Shown: piece after piece, positions 1-15,345 of the stretch | How positions within the stretch are numbered: the stretch's first letter is position 1 | How the letters are laid out: the number at the start of each line of letters is the position of its first letter | Assembly: GCA_030159075.1 (NCBI GenBank) | Contig: BROG01000231.1 | Coordinates: forward strand, 762,501 to 826,500 | Length of the DNA: 64,000 bases | Source of the DNA: Atrina japonica | Lineage: Eukaryota > Mollusca > Bivalvia > Pterioida > Pinnidae | Reading direction: 5' to 3' | Notes under the pieces: model-generated | The model's database searches: none | What the model was told of the DNA's origin: nothing | What the model saw: the letters and a program-made list of their open reading frames with translations, nothing else | Program-made: the position numbers and the translations under genes

Positions 1-983
1 TTTGGTTGTTATTATTAGTGTTTTTTAATATGTTTATTTTTTATTTTTGTGAGTTTTTTATTGTTAATATTTTTTTGTTTTATCTTAAATTTTTGTATTG
101 TTTTTGTTTTTTTTTGTTTTATATTTTTTTGTTGTTTTTTTTTTTTAAATTTGGTTTTTGTTCTTTTTTACGATTTTTTTTTTTTTTTTTATTTTTTTTT
201 TATTTAAAATTTTATTTTTTTTATTTTTATTATGTTTATTTTTTTTTTTTGTTTTCTTTTTTTTTTTTTTTTTTTTGTTTTTTTTTTTAATTTTATTTAT
301 TTTTTTTGGATGTGTTTTTTATTTTTTTTTTTTTTTTTATTGTAATAATTTTTTTTTTTTTTTTTTATAATAATGGTTATTTTCTTTTGTTTAATATTTT
401 TTTTTTTTATTTTTTTTTTTTTATTTTTTTAAAATTTTTTGTTTGTTATAAGCTTTTAATTAATTTGATTGTTTTTGGGATTTTTTTTTTTATTTTAAAT
501 TTTTTTTTTTTTATTTTTTTAAAATTTTTTTTTTGCCTTTCTTTTTTTTTTTTCATTGCTTTTTGTGTTTTTTTTGTTTTATTTTTTTTTTTATTTTTTT
601 AGATTTAATTTTTTTTTATTAATTTTTTATTTTTTGGTTTGTGTTTGTATTCGTTTTTTTTTTTGTATTTTTTTTTTTTATGTTTTTTAAATTAAATATT
701 TTTATTTTTTTTGTAATTATTTGGTTGTTTTTTGTTTTTTGTATTGTTTTTTATGTTTTTTTTGTTATTTTTTTTTTGGTTTTTTTTTTTTTTTGTATTT
801 GAAGTTTTTTTGTATTTTATAATTAAATCTTTTTTGTTTTAATTTTTTTGATTTTTTTATAATTTTTTTTTTTTTATATTTGATTTTTTATTTTTGTTTA
901 TAATTATTTTTTTGTTTTTTTTTTTTTTTTAATTTTTTTATTTGTTTTTTTTTAATTTTTTTATTTTCTTTTTTCTATTGTTT

Positions 984-1014
<31 letters not shown>

Positions 1015-1342
1015 GTCAATTTTTATTTTTTTGTTTTATTTATTCGTTTTTTTGTTTTTTATATTTTTATTATAAAAAAAATATTTTTTTGTTTTTTTAA
1101 TTTCTTTTAAATTCTTTTTATTGTTTTTTTTAATTATTATTTCTGGTATTTTATTTTGTTTTAATATTATTATTCTTTAATATTTTTGTATTTTGTTTTT
1201 TTTTTTCAGTTAAATTTTGTTTTTTTTTTTATTACTTTTTTGTATTTTGTTTTTTTTTTTTTTTTTTTTTAATTTCTTGTTTTTGTATTTTTTTTTTTTT
1301 TTTATTTTTCTTTGATTTTTTGTTTTTTTTTGTAAATTTCTA

Positions 1343-1380
<38 letters not shown>

Positions 1381-3375
1381 TTTTTATTTTTTTTTTTGTC
1401 TTATATTATATTTTTTTATCTTTTTATTTTTTTTGTTTCTATTGTGTCTCTTTTTTGTTTTTTTCTTTAATTTTATTTCTGTTTTTTTTTTATCTTAGTT
1501 TTTATTAATTGGTTGTTTTGTTTTTTTTTTTTTTTTTTTTTTTTAAAAATAATAATATGATTTGTTTTTTTTTATTGTTTTTTTTTTTTTTATTTAAAAT
1601 TTTGTTTATTTTGTGTTTTCTTTTTTTATTTATTAAATTTTAATTTTTTTTTTTTTTTGTTTTATTTTTTTTAATTATTATTTTATGTGATTTTTAAATT
1701 TTTTTTTTGTTTCTTTTTTATTTATTTTTTTTTTATGCATTTATATTTTTTTTTGTGTTTTTTTTTTGTTTTTTTTTTGTTAAATTTATTAAAATTTTTT
1801 TTGTGTTTTAATTTATTTTTTATATTTTTTTTTTATATTTTTATTTTTTTTAAATTTTTTTATATTTTCGCTTATTTTTTATTATTTTTTTCTCTGTTTT
1901 TTGTTGTTTTTCTTTTTTTTTATAATTATATTTTGTAAAAACATTTTTTTTTTTTTTTTTTTTTTAATTTTTGATTTTTTTTTTTTTTTAATTTTTTGTA
2001 TTATTTTTAAAATATTCTCTTATTTTTTTTTTTTTTGTTATCTTTTTGTTTTTATTTTTTGTTTTTAAATTTTTTTTGTTGTTTTTTTTAGTTGTCTTAT
2101 ATTTTTATCTTTTTATTATTTTTTTTTTTTATTATTTTTTTTTTGTTTGATCTGTGTTTGTTTGGATTTTTTTTATTAATTTGTTTTTTTTTACTTTGTC
2201 TTTTTTTATATCTCTTTGTTATAGTTTTATTTGATTTTTTTTTTTAGTATTCTCGTTAATTTTTTTTGATATTTAATCTTTGTATTTAATGATTTTTATT
2301 TTTTTGTGTGTTTTTTTTAAAAATTTTTTTAAATTTATGTTTTTTTTTTAATTTTTTTTTTTATATAATCTTTTTTTTACTTTTTATTGTTTGTTTTTAT
2401 ATGTTTGGTCTTTTTGTTATTTTTGTGATGTTTAATATTTTTTTTTTTTTGTTGTTTTGTTTTTTTAATTTTTTATCTTTTTTTTTTTTCTTGTTTTTCT
2501 TTTATAAAATTTTGTGTTTAAATTATTTGTCTTTTATTGTTTTTTTTTTTTTTTTTTTTTTATTTCGTTATTGTTTTTTGTTTTTTCTGTTTATTTTTTT
2601 AATTTTAATTTATTGTTTTTTAAAATTTTTTTTTTTTGTTAATTTTTTTGTTGCTTTTTTTTTTTTTTTCTTTTGATTTTTTAATTATTGTTTTTAATTT
2701 ATGTTTTTTTTTTTTAAATTTGTGAAATTTTTTTTTTTTTTATTTTTTTTTTTTTTTTTTTTGTTTTTTTTTTATTTTGTTATTTTTTTAATTTTTTTGT
2801 TTTTTTTTTTTTTATTTTTTTTCTGGTTCTATTGTTTTATTTGTTTTTTGTTTATTATTTTGTTTTTTCGTTTATATTTGTATTGTTTTTTATTTTTTAA
2901 TTTTTTTTTTTTCTTGTTTGTTTTTTGTATTATTCATTTTTATATTTTTTTATTCTTATATTTGTTTTATTTGTTTTTTTTTTATTTTTATTATTTTTTT
3001 TATGTAATTGTTTTTTATTTTTTATTTGTGTTGTATTTTATTTTTTTTTATTTTTTTTTTGTTCATTTTTTTTTTATTTTTTTTTACTTTTTTCGCTTTA
3101 TGTTTCTTTTATTTTATTGTCTCATTTTTTTAATATTGGTTTTTTTTTATTTTTTTTTTTTTTTTTTTTTGTATTACGGGCTCTATTGTTTTTTTTTTTA
3201 TGTATATTGATATTTTTGTTGGTTTAATTTTTTTTATTTTTGTTATTTTATAGATTTTTTTATGTTGGTTGATTTATTTTTTTTTTTATTGTTTATATAA
3301 TTTTGCTTTGTTTTTTTGTCTTTTTTTTTTTATATTGTTTTTTATTGTTTTTTTTATTTGTTTGTTTTTAATATT

Positions 3376-3406
<31 letters not shown>

Positions 3407-6400
3407 TTGTTCTTTTTTTTTTTTTTATATATTGTTTTATTATATTTTTATTTGTTTTTGTTTTTATAATTCTTTATCTTGTTTTTTTTTTTTTTTTGTT
3501 TTTTTGCTTTTATAATTGATATTATTTTTTTGTGCGTGTTAAAATTTTGTTATTTGTTTCTAGTTGATATTATTTATTTTTTGCTTTGTTTTATTATTTT
3601 TTATTTTATTTTTGTTTTTTTTTTTTTTTTTTTTTTTTTTTGTTTTGTTTTTTTTTTTTCCTCTTTTATTTTTTTGTTTTTGTTTTGTTTTTTTAAAATT
3701 TTCTTTTTTTTTTTTATTATTTTGTTTTTATTGTTTTTTGTTGTATAAATTTTTTTTATTTTTTTTTTGTTGTTTTTCTTTTTTTTTTTTATTTCTTTTC
3801 GTTAGTTTATATTTTGGTTATTTTGTGGTTTTTTATTTTTATTGTGATTTCTTTTTTGGGTTTTATTTTTTTTTATTTTTTTTGTTTTGTTTTTTTTGTT
3901 TTGGATTTTTATTTTGGTTTTTTTTTGATTTTTTTTTTTTTATATTTTTATGGTTTGTTTTTTTTTTATTATTGTTGTATTTTGTTTTTTCTTTTTTATT
4001 TTTTTTTTTTTTTTTTTTCTTTTTATTGTTTTATAATAGTTGTGTATTCTTTTGTTTTTTTTTTTTTATTTTTGTACGTTTTGTCTTTTGTTTTTTTTTT
4101 GCTTTTATTTTTTGCTTAAATTTGTTTTGAGTTTTGGTTTTTTTTTTATTGTTTTTGGGTTTTGTTTTTTCTCTCAAGTTTGTTTCATTTATTTTTTTTG
4201 TGTTATTAGTTCTTTGTTAATTCTTATTTTATTTTTTATTTTTTTATATTTTGCTTAATTTTTTTATGGCTTATTTTGTGCGTATTGTTTGTTTTATGCA
4301 TTTATTTTTTTTATTTTATTTATTATTTATTTTTTTATTAATTTCTTGTTTTTTTTTCAGTTTAGCAAATTAATCATACCTTTTTATGTGTTTGGTTTTT
4401 CAATTTTCTTGGTTTTATATCTTGTTTTTTTTCTTAATTTGCCTTTCATTTTGTCTTTTATTTTTTTTTTTTTTTTTAATTTTTTTTTGTTATTTTGTGG
4501 CTATTTTATTTTTTTTTTAATTGTTTTTTGAATTGTGTTTTTATTTTGTTTCTGTTTATTTTTTTTTTTTTCAAAATATTTGTTTTGTGTTTTTTTTTGT
4601 TTATTTTTGGTATTTTTTTTATTTTTTGTTATTATTTGTTTATTATTTCTGTTTTTTTTTTTTAACTTTTTTATGTTGTCTTTGTTATGTTTTTTTTTTG
4701 TTTGTATTTTTATTTAAATTTTTTTTTTTTAAATTTTTTTTTTAAAATACATTTTTTTTTGTTTTTTTGTATTTATGATTTATTTTTTTTTTTTTTTTAT
4801 TTTGTTTTTTATTTTTTTTTTTTTGTTTTTTTTTTTTTTTTGTTTTTTTGTAATTTTTTTTTTATTTTTTTTTTTATGTTATTCAATTTTTTTTTTTTTT
4901 TTTGTTTATTTTTTTTTTTTTTTTTATTGTTTTTCTTTTTGTTTTTTTATTTAGAATTATTTGTTTTTTTTATGTTTTTTTTTTATTATGTTTTATGTTT
5001 GTTATAAATTTGTTTTTTTGTATCTTTTTTTTTTTTTTTTTATTTTTGTTTCTTTTTTTTTTTTTTGTTTTCTTTTTTTTTTTTTTTTTTTAAAATTGAT
5101 ATTGTTATTTTTTTTTTTTTTTATTTTTTTTTATGTGTGTCTGTTTTCTTTATTTTTGTTTATGTAAAATATTATTATTAATTAATGCTGTAATTCATTT
5201 TTTTGTTGCTTTTTACTTTCTTTTTTTTTTTGTAATTTTCTATGTTTTATTATATTTTTTTTATATTTTTATCTTTTTTGCTTTTTTTTGTTTTTATTTT
5301 TTTTTGATTAAAATTTTATTTTATTGTTTCTTTAATTTTATATTTATTTTTTTTTTATTTTTATTTTTATTTTTTATTATTTTTTATATTAATTTATTTT
5401 TATTTGTTTTTTTTTTTGTTTTTTTGGGCTGTATTTTGATGTCTTTTTTTTTTTTTGATTTATTTTAATTTTTTTATTTTATTTGTTTTATTATATTTTT
5501 TTTTTTTTTTTTTTTCATTTTTTTTTTTTTACATTTGTTTTTCTTTTTAATTATATTTGTTTTGTGTATTTAGTTTTTTGTTTTTTTTTTTTTTTTTTTT
5601 TTATATTGTTTATTTTTTATTTTTTTGTTGTTATTTTATATTTTTATTTATGCTTTTTTTTTTTTGTATACAATTTTTTTGTTTGTTTTTTTTGTGTTTT
5701 TTTTTTTTGTTTCTTTTTGATGTTTTCTTTTATTAATTTTTTTTTTTGTTTTTTGTTTTTTTTATGTTGATTTTTATTTTTTTTGTTTTTTTTCTTTTAT
5801 TTTTTTTTTTTTTTTTTGTTTTTATTTTTTTATTTTTTTTTTTTTGTTTTTTTTTTTTTTTATTTTTTTATTTTTTTTTTTTTTTTATTTGTTGTGATTT
5901 TTTGTTTTTTTTTAGTGTTTTTATTTTTTGATTTTGTAAAAAATAAATTTTATTGATATTTTCTTAAAATTGATTTTTATTGTTTTTTTTATTTTTTTTT
6001 TTTGTAATTACTTATTACTATATTTTTTTGTTTGTTCTTGTGTATAATTTACTTTGTTTTTGTTTTGTTTTTTATTTTTTTTTTTTTTTTTCTTTTTTTT
6101 TGTTTATATTTTGTTTTTTTGGTTCTTTTTGTTTTGTATAATTTTTTCTTTTTTGTTTTTGTATGGTTAATATTTTTTTTTTTTATTTGTTTTTTTTTTT
6201 TATTAATTAATTTTATTGGTGGACATCATTATTTACATATATAATATTATTATGATATTTTTTGTGTTGTGAAATATTATAATTATTATTTATTTGATTC
6301 TTAAATTTATTGCTTTTTTTTTTTTTTTTTTTAATTTTTTGAGTAAAGATTATTTATTTTGTGATTTTTTTATTATTTTGGTTGTTTGTATTTTTTATTG

Positions 6401-9400
6401 GTTTTATTATTCTTTGTTTAATATCAAATTTCTACTCATTTTGTTATTTTTTTTATTTTTTTTTTTTTTTTATTTCTGTTTTATTTTATTTTTTTTGTGT
6501 ATTTTTTATTTGTTTTTTTTTTTTTATTGTTTTGTTTTGAATTTACTAAATTTTTTTTTTTTTTTTTCATTTTTTTTTGAAGTGTTTTCTTTTCTTTTAT
6601 TTTTTGGTATTTTTTTTGTTTATTCTCTTTGATTTTTTTTTCTTTCATTAATTTTGTTTTTTTTTTTTTTATTTTCTTTTTTAATAATTTTGATTTTATT
6701 TTTTAATATGCTTACATTTGTTTATTATAATTTTCTTTTTTTTTGTATTGTTTTTTTAATTTTTTTTTATTTTTTTGTTTCTTTTTTTCTTTTTGTTATT
6801 TTGTTTGTTGTTTTTTGTGGTTTAAATCTTATTTAATACTTTATTTCCTTTGTGTAATTGTTTTGTTTTATTCTCTTCTCTTTTTTTATATTTTTTAATT
6901 TTTGTATTCTTTTCTTGTTATTTATTATGATTTTTTTTTTTATTTTTTTTTCATTTGTGTTTTATTTTCTGTATTTGGGAATATTTTTTTTTTTTCTCAT
7001 TGTTTTATTATTTTTGTTAAATTTTTGTTGATATATTTTTTTATTTTTTTAATTAGTGGTATTTTTTGTATCTTTTATTATATTTATATTTATTTTATAA
7101 TTATTATTTATTTTGTTTTTTTTCAATAATTTTTTCTTGTTATTATTTTTATTGTTAATTAATTATTATTTTTTAATTATTTTAAAAAAATATTAATTTT
7201 TTTAAGTTTCATTTGATGATCTTTTTGTGTTATTTTTTAATTTTTTGTTGTGTTTTTTTGATAAGTATTATTTTTTTTGTTGTCTTTTTGATTTGATTAA
7301 AATTATTATTTATTTTGTTGGTCTTGATTTTTGGATTTTTTATTTTGTTTTTTTTTTTTCTTATAATAATGATTTTGTGTATATTTTCTTTTTTTTTTGG
7401 TTTGTTTTTTATTTTTTTTTTTTCCTTTTTTTTTTTTGTAAAATATACTCAATATTTTTATTTTTTTATTAGTTTTAATTTTTATTTTAAGTGTCTTTTT
7501 ATTATATATTATTTTTTGTTTTTAATTTTTTGTTTTTTTTGCTAGTTAATTTTTCTTATTTTTTATATCTCTTGCGTATTTTGATTTACATTTTTTATAG
7601 TTTTTTTGTTTTTTTTTTATTTTCTTATTGTTTTTTTATTTTCTTGTTTTTTTTTATTCTATTCTTTTTTTTTTTATTTTTATTAAATATTATATATTCT
7701 TTTTCTTTTTTTATTTATTATCTTTTGATTTTATTTTATTATTTTTGTTGTGATTATTTTGGGTTATATCTTTCTAATTATTTTAATTTTTTATTTTTTT
7801 TTTTAAATAAATATAAACATTTTTCGTTTTTTTTTTTTTATTGTTTTGTTATAAATTGTATTGTTTTGTTTTTTTTTTTTTTTTTCTTTTTTTTATTTTT
7901 TTTTTTGATTGGTTTTTTTATTTTTAATTTTAATATTTTCATTTTGTATTTCTTTCTTTTGTTTTTATTGTTTTTTTCATCACTAAATTTTTTTTTATTT
8001 TTACTTTTTATTTTTGTTTTAATGGTTATCATCTTTTTTTTCATTTGTTTTTTGTATATTTTTTTTTTTTGGGTTTTTTGTATTTTTATGTATATTTTTT
8101 TTTTATTTTTTTATATTAATTTTTTTTGGTTGATTTTTTTTTTTTTTTTTCTTAGCAATTTTTTTTTTATATTTTTTTTTTTTTCTTGTTTTGGGTTTTT
8201 TAATTTTTTTTCTTGTTTTGTTTTTTTTTGTCGTTTTTTCTTATTTTGTTTTGATTTATTTTATTTGTTTTCATATTTTGTTGATTTGATTTTTTTTATT
8301 TTTTTTTTATTTTTATTTAATTTGTCTTTATTTTTTCTCTTTTATTATTTTTTATCTTTTTTCGTATTGATAAAAATTCTTTTTTATAATTTTTTTTTGT
8401 TTTTAATATGATTGTTTTTATAATCTTTTTTCTTTATTTTTTTTTTGATATTATTTTTATGTTTTTTTTTTTATATTGTTAATTTTTTTTCTTGGTTTTT
8501 TTTTTTTCTTATTTTTTTGTTTTTATTCTTATTTTTTGTTTTTTTTTTTTTTTTTTTTTTTTGTTTTATTTTATTTTTTTTTTTTTGTTTTGTTATTTTT
8601 TTTTTTTTTTTATTTTTTTTGTGCATATGTGTTTGCTTTATTTATTTTTTTTTTTTTTATATTTTTTCTTTGATTTTTGTTAATATGTTATCTTATTTTT
8701 TTTGTCTTTTATTATTTTTTTTTTTTTTGTTTTATTTCTTTTTTTATATCTTTATAATGTTTTTTTTTGTTTTTTTATTATTGATGGTTTTTTACTTTTT
8801 ATTTGTTATTAATTTTTTTTTAAATTATTTTTTTTGTTTGTTGTTTGATTGTTTTTAATAATTTTTGCTTTTTTATTTTTTTTTTTTTTTTTTTTATTAA
8901 TTGTTTTTTGATTTTTTTGTTTTTTTTCTTGGTATTTTATTTTTTTTTTTTTGATTTTTTTTTTTTTTTTCTTATTTTTTTTTTATGTGTTCTATATATT
9001 TTTTGTGTATCTCTTTTTTTATTTTCTTATTTTCTATTTTTTGTTTTTTATTATTTTTTAATTTTTTGGTTTTTTTGTTATATTTTTTTTTTTTTTTGTT
9101 TTTTTTTTTTTGTATTTTTTCTTTTTTTCTTTTTTAATATTTCTTTATTTTGTTTTTTGCTATTCTTTTTATTTTATTTTCTTTTTAATATTTTTTTTTT
9201 TTTGTTTTATTTTTTTTTTTAAATTTTTTTGTTTTTTCTTGTTTTTTTCTTTTTTTTTTTTTTTTTAATTTTTTTTGTTTATTTTGTTTTTTTTTTTTGT
9301 TTTTAATTATTTTCTTTTTTTTGTTTTTTTTTTAAATTTTTTTTGTTTATTTGATTTGTTTTTTGTTTTCTTTTTAAAAATTTTTGTATAATTTTTTTTT

Positions 9401-10270
9401 TTAATTTTAATTATTTTTTTTTATTATTTTTCTTTTTGTTTTTTTATTATTTATTTTTTGTCTTTTTTTTTTTTTCTAAATTTTTTTTTTCATTGTTTTT
9501 TTTATTTTTTATTTTTTTTTTTTTTGTTTTGTTATTTTTTTTTTTTTAAATTTTTTTTTTGTTTTTTTTTAATTTTTCTTTTTTTTTTGTTGTTGCTTTT
9601 GTCTCTTGTTTATATTTAATTTTGCTTTTTTCATTATATATATATATTTATTTTTGTAAAATTTTTTTTTCTTTATTACTGTTATCATAATTTAATAAAT
9701 TTATTGTTTTTTTTTTTTTTTTAAATGTGTGTTAATATTAATATAATTTTGTTTTGTTGTATAATTTTAATTTTTGTTGTAATTTTTGTTTTTTTTTTTT
9801 TATTCTTTGTTTTTCTTTAATTATTTTTTGTTTTTTCTTTTGATTTATTTTATTTTTTTTTTGTTCGTTTTGTTATTTTTTATTTTTTCCTTTTTTTACT
9901 TTTTTTTTTTAATTGTTTGAGAATGTATTTATTTTATTTTTTTGTTTTGTTATTTTTTATATTGTTTTGGTTATTCGTTTTTCATTTTTTTTTTTTTTTT
10001 TTTAATAGGTTAACTATTACTTTTTTTTTTAATAGTTTTTTATTTTATATTTTTAATAAAATATAATGTTTTCTTTCGTTTTTTATTTATATCTTTTATT
10101 AAATTTTTTATATATATTGTTTTGTTTTTGTATTTTTTTTTTTTATGTTGTATTTTGTCTTAATTTTTCTTTATTTTTTTTTTTTTTTTTTTTGTTTTTT
10201 GTTGTAATTTCTTTTTTTTTTTTCTTATTCTTTTTTTCATTTTACTATTTTATTTTGTTTTTATTTTTTT
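1..10270. repeat. ~10-kb T-monotonous low-complexity tract
   Basis: Almost the whole plus strand is runs of 5 to 30 T broken by single A or G and, rarely, C. I see no fixed repeat period and no gene on either strand; the Phe/Leu/Tyr-rich open frames are only the translation of T-rich triplets. The tract ends abruptly at about 10,271. It may be a genuine poly(T)-like satellite or an error-prone long-read consensus over one; the sequence cannot decide. Confidence 0.85.
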
Positions 10271-10975
10271 TTGTCTATAGCCTCCTGAATCACGATACTG
10301 TCTGTTGTACTTGAATTATAGAAATATTGTCTATAGCTACTATATCATGGAATATTGTCTATAGCTTCCTTTATCATGGCAATATTGTCTATAGCTCCTG
10401 AATCACAGAATACTGTCTGTTGATACTGGAATTATAGAATATTGTCTATAGCTACAATTATCATGAATATTGTCTATAGCTCCTTTATCATGCAATATTG
10501 TCTATAGCTCCTGAATCACAGAATACTGTCTGTTGCTACTGAATTATAGAATATTGTCTATAGCTACTATATCATAGAATATTGTCTGTTGCTATTGTAT
10601 CATAGAATATTGTTTGTTCACTTTTGCTATTGTATCATAAAATCTTGTCTGTTGCTATTGTATCATAGAATATTTTCTGCTCATTGTTTCATAGAATATT
10701 GTCTGTTGCTATTATATCATAAAATCTTGTCTGTTGCTACTGTATCATAGAATATTGTCTGTTGCTACTGCACCATAAAATATTGTCTGTTGCTACTGCA
10801 CCATAAAATATTGTGTTCCTATTGTATCATAGAAAATAGTCTATAGGTAGTATATCATAGAATACTGTCTATAGCTTATTGTATCATAGAATATAGTCTG
10901 TTGCTACTCTATCAGGGAATATTGTCTGTTCCTATTGTACAATGTACCATAGATTGTTGTCTGTTGCTATTGCAA
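10271..10975. repeat. ~30-bp AT-rich minisatellite
   Basis: About two dozen degenerate tandem units built around AATATTGTCTGTTGCTA followed by TGTATCATAG. The left part (to about 10,570) uses a variant with TATAGCTCCTGAATCA. Units vary by a few bases and in length. No coding potential. The array starts exactly where the T-rich tract ends. Confidence 0.85.
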
Positions 10976-13900
10976 GTTCACCTGCAAAAGGTCAGGATAT
11001 TTCACCACTTGCCACTACCGTAAAACTGAAAATTTGAGTATGACAAAGAACACCCTTTTACCATATATTATCTGTAACACAGCAAAACAGACAAATTGAT
11101 TGCAATGTTAAGTATTGTAGATACATATGTAAGCATAATATATATATATATAAAAAAAATATGAAGGCAGGGAAATTATACATATTTCATACATGTACCA
11201 TATTTTGTGAGGGGAAATATTTACACTGTGTAGATAAGGAAAATGAGTTAGTAAGAAAAGAAATATTTTACAAAATTAGTAGTCAAATTAGTATACGGCT
11301 AGAACACAGAGAGCTGTTGGAGAGTAATTAGTTCTTCAGAGTTATTAGTAAGTAATTATTTTTCTGGAGTAGCTAATTTACTTTTCAAAATTACGAGATT
11401 TCTTAATCTATAAATTGCTTTTTAAGTGTGAATATCAAGAGATAGAAATAAAACTGAAATATATGGTACATTTAATAGGCATATTCACTACAAACTCCAA
11501 TAACAATTTTTGTCAGCACTCTCACACCCTCTAGATTCACATGTTGCTTTGTCATATATATCACACACAGTTGACCAACTATATTGTCTAACTGTCAGTA
11601 TTGCCACATTTTCAATATTGTGATATTGAGAACAATATATTACAATATACTGCAGAACAAATGTTATCCTAGAATTATTGTTATTGACATTGTGTCGGGA
11701 ATGGCTACAATGAATATGACTATAGAAATAGATAAAATTTAAAACAAAGATCAAAGCCATGTCAAATTATGTATAAATCACACTGGTAGTTTGTGTATTT
11801 GTTTTCGGAGAATTTGAAATTAAATTTTTATGTTTATAGCATAGATCTTTGCTTAAGAGCCTTAACTGTTGTTTTCTAATCTGCCCTGTTGTACATTTTC
11901 TCATATGAAATTATTGCAAAATGACACATACATCTAAAAACCTCTTCTTCTTCTCTTCCCAAATGCTTTTTTCCTTGCAATTTGGCACTACCACGATTTG
12001 GATTTGATCGGCCTTGCTTATGGAAGTTTGTATCACAAATGTAAATGTTGAATCATTGACTGACAATGTTTTCAGATTTCATGAGGAACTGTTCCAAAAT
12101 GTTAAGTATTAGATGAACTCTTTTTCTGATTTTTAAATACAGTAGAACTTAAATGAGTTGAAGTTCAAGTGACCGCCTAGTAAAGTTTGAAACACTGAGA
12201 CTGCGACTCATGGATGGTAACCATACGTTTTTAAGTTTCAGAGGTTCTAAAAGGTGCATATGACTGCATCGAAACCATTTAAGACATGTGGTCCTTATAA
12301 TTATTTATAAGTGCAAAATTTACCTTAATTTTTGTGAAATTAAAACATTGAGTGTTTATGACAGGGAGAAGAATTATCATGGGGCGATTTCGTACATATG
12401 TAAATTTTGACTTCGACTTAAATGTAGGAATTCTTGTGTTTTTTTTTATAGAAATGGGCCCAAAGATTTATAAGAAACATCAAGAAATGTGACTAATAAA
12501 AGTTCGAATTATAAAATGTTTATAAGTAGCATTAAATAACAAAAAAAAAAAAACCTGGGACTTTGTCAATAGTTTGAAACATCAAGAAATTCGACTCATC
12601 CAAGTTCTACTGTATATTACATTAACATTTTATCAAAACTCAGGACTGACGATTTTCACATAAATGGTTCTTTTTTTTAAGCGTGTGACAAAACCATCAA
12701 TTCTGGACAGGCTCGTACTTGCTGGTATCCAGTACTTTACATTAGAATGTTTTCTGTGTGATTTCCATCAATTAAAAGCAACAAATTGAAAGAGTGTGAT
12801 GTTTAACTGTATCAAAAATCATTCTATTTGAGCTTCTAAAATAAGAAATGCTGGTATTACACAATCCAATATACCAGTGTGATATATCCCAATAACCGAT
12901 ATTGGTCCAAACATTGCACTACCGTAACTTTATCTATTGCAATAGCAACACATTCACGACGTCTATGATAAGTGTATTAACATTACAGATAGTATCTGCT
13001 GCAAGAGGTCTGTATGGCAAAGACTATCCAGATTTGGTACTGACATGCTGTAAACACACTGATGTACTGGTTTCCCCTCGAACTGATACAGGAAACTGTT
13101 CTACCTTTCTACTACACTGCTTCATCTTTATTTAGTAGAATTTTTTCTAAATCTACTAAAAACACTTAAAGATTATCAAATCAAGTGTATTTCAATATTG
13201 TACTACAGATTAAATCAAAAACATTCTTGTGTTTCAGAAGGTGTTGGCAGATTGAACGCTGAGATCTGCAAATTCATTATTCACCTTTCAAAATTACATG
13301 TTTCTTTTATATACCATAAAATAATTGTATTTCAGATTTTTAAATGCATTTCTTATCTATTTGTGACTTGGTCTTCTAACTCTGACAAAATTTTTATCAA
13401 AAATATTTTCATTCAGTATAAAAATTTCTTCGTAATATTCATATTTCTTATCAATACTTCGGAATTTACAAATTCATTTATTTTTTCCAACTTTCAGAGA
13501 TATATTTTTAAAAAATGTACTAAAAATATTAATTCTAAGTTATCCTTTTAGAGTTTATACTAACATTTGACAATGACCTTCAAAGCAGTTTTATTTAAGG
13601 AAAATTTTTTCTAATCAGCTGTTATTCTAAATCCAGTGACAGCTTTAGATGCCCAAAATAAATCATTTGACAACATATTCTGAAAATCACCTAAATAAAT
13701 TGTAGGGCCAGTGCTTTTCCGTTTCAGATTTGCTTCAATTCTGTTTTCAATTTTGGTAAATTCCGTTTTTTTTCTGTTTTCATAAGAAAAAAAAACTAAA
13801 AACATACTTTAGATGAAAAATATTTAACAATACAGACTCTTATTCATACTTTCAATATTCTGACACACCAATTTAATGATAGATTTAAATAGGGAATTAA

Positions 13901-15160
13901 ATAAAACATATACATGTATATGCAACACTGTATGTTTTTATGAGTTTAAAATATTTGATAAATAATTTGCAAGTCTGTAGGCCTATACTCATATACATGT
14001 AGGTAACAAGTTTTGTTGGAAATTGTACAGGTAATTTCTTATTACCTATTTTTGCTTATCACCTAACTTAAAACAAGTTTGTGATGTTTTATTTGATGTT
14101 GTGTTTTTTTCACTTTAAATAAACTTATAAAGTAGATCTACATGTACATATATTTAATTTTTAGTCTTTTAATTTTTGTATCAACACTAGCGTAATCTAT
14201 ACTATGCTGACAGACTTTGCAAAATTAAATGTCACCATCTTCATAAAGATTCCATGAAAACTATCGACCAGTGCTGATGTATTTATTTTTTAAATGGGAG
14301 GAAGTATCCTCTTTTTACATACATTTGTCTTCAGCCATCATAGCTCGCTGTCAAAATCGTCAAGGTGTGACCACGTGTTTGTGTTGGTAACAAAAACCGG
14401 CTGTCAATCGAGCGGTATGCCGTAAAAAGTTAGGATGGATTGTACATTGTGAAATTTTACTATAAATTATAAAAATTGGTATATATATTCAGAAATTGAA
14501 CTAAACATTATGAAAACCTAATTCAAGATATCAAATTATAGCTATTTTTGTTTTAGAAGACACCAGATCGGCAGATATCAGTCAGTACTGATAATGCTGA
14601 TAATACGACAATGGAAATCATAACCTTTATCTTTCGATGTGTAAATGTAGGCTAATAGATCTAATTGATGTAAAATTATGTGATGAAATATTTTAAATAA
14701 ACAAAGATTTGAAGTTTATAACACACAGAAATAGCACACTAGTTCACAATTTAATAAATTCTATCTCATGTTGGAATTTTTAAAGATTTTTCAGATTGCC
14801 GATTCCGCGATTCTGTCTGCGATCACGGAAAATCACTGGCCCTAAAATTGCTGTTAACTTGTATGATGTTTAAAAGATTTGGAAGAAGGAAGTGTATTGT
14901 GATGGGAATAAGAAAACCATGTGCCTTTATATCTGTGTAGTGAAACATTAAGTTCCTGAGTATCTGACAGAAAGTAAACATGCAGCAAGCCAACTGACAA
15001 TTAAACGTAAACCAAATTTCAGCAAGTTGGACTTAAAATAAAGAAACTATTATTGAACACATGTACAGGTAAACATGTAAGATAAAACCACAGCTCACAA
15101 AAACCATTCTTTATAAACACTAAGCATATATAAACACTTCAACATTACAAATAATATTAT
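10976..15160. other. AT-rich non-coding stretch, no gene recognised
   Basis: Ordinary AT-rich sequence. The longest open frames (about 64 to 117 codons, near 11.5, 13.2 and 13.6 kb) have no recognisable domain or convincing splice signals. Downstream raf exons (Ser/Thr-rich linker, kinase) would be expected on the minus strand here or further left; I could not find any. Confidence 0.5.
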
Positions 15161-15163
15161 ATA

Positions 15164-15345
<182 letters not shown>

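Noticed and set aside
6..9222. Dozens of Phe/Leu/Tyr-rich open frames of 60 to 306 codons
   Set aside because: They are translations of T-rich triplets in a low-complexity tract; all three frames are open and no conserved motif or codon structure is present.
10271..10975. CRISPR-like or regulatory direct repeats
   Set aside because: Units are contiguous and degenerate with no spacers; it is a eukaryotic minisatellite.
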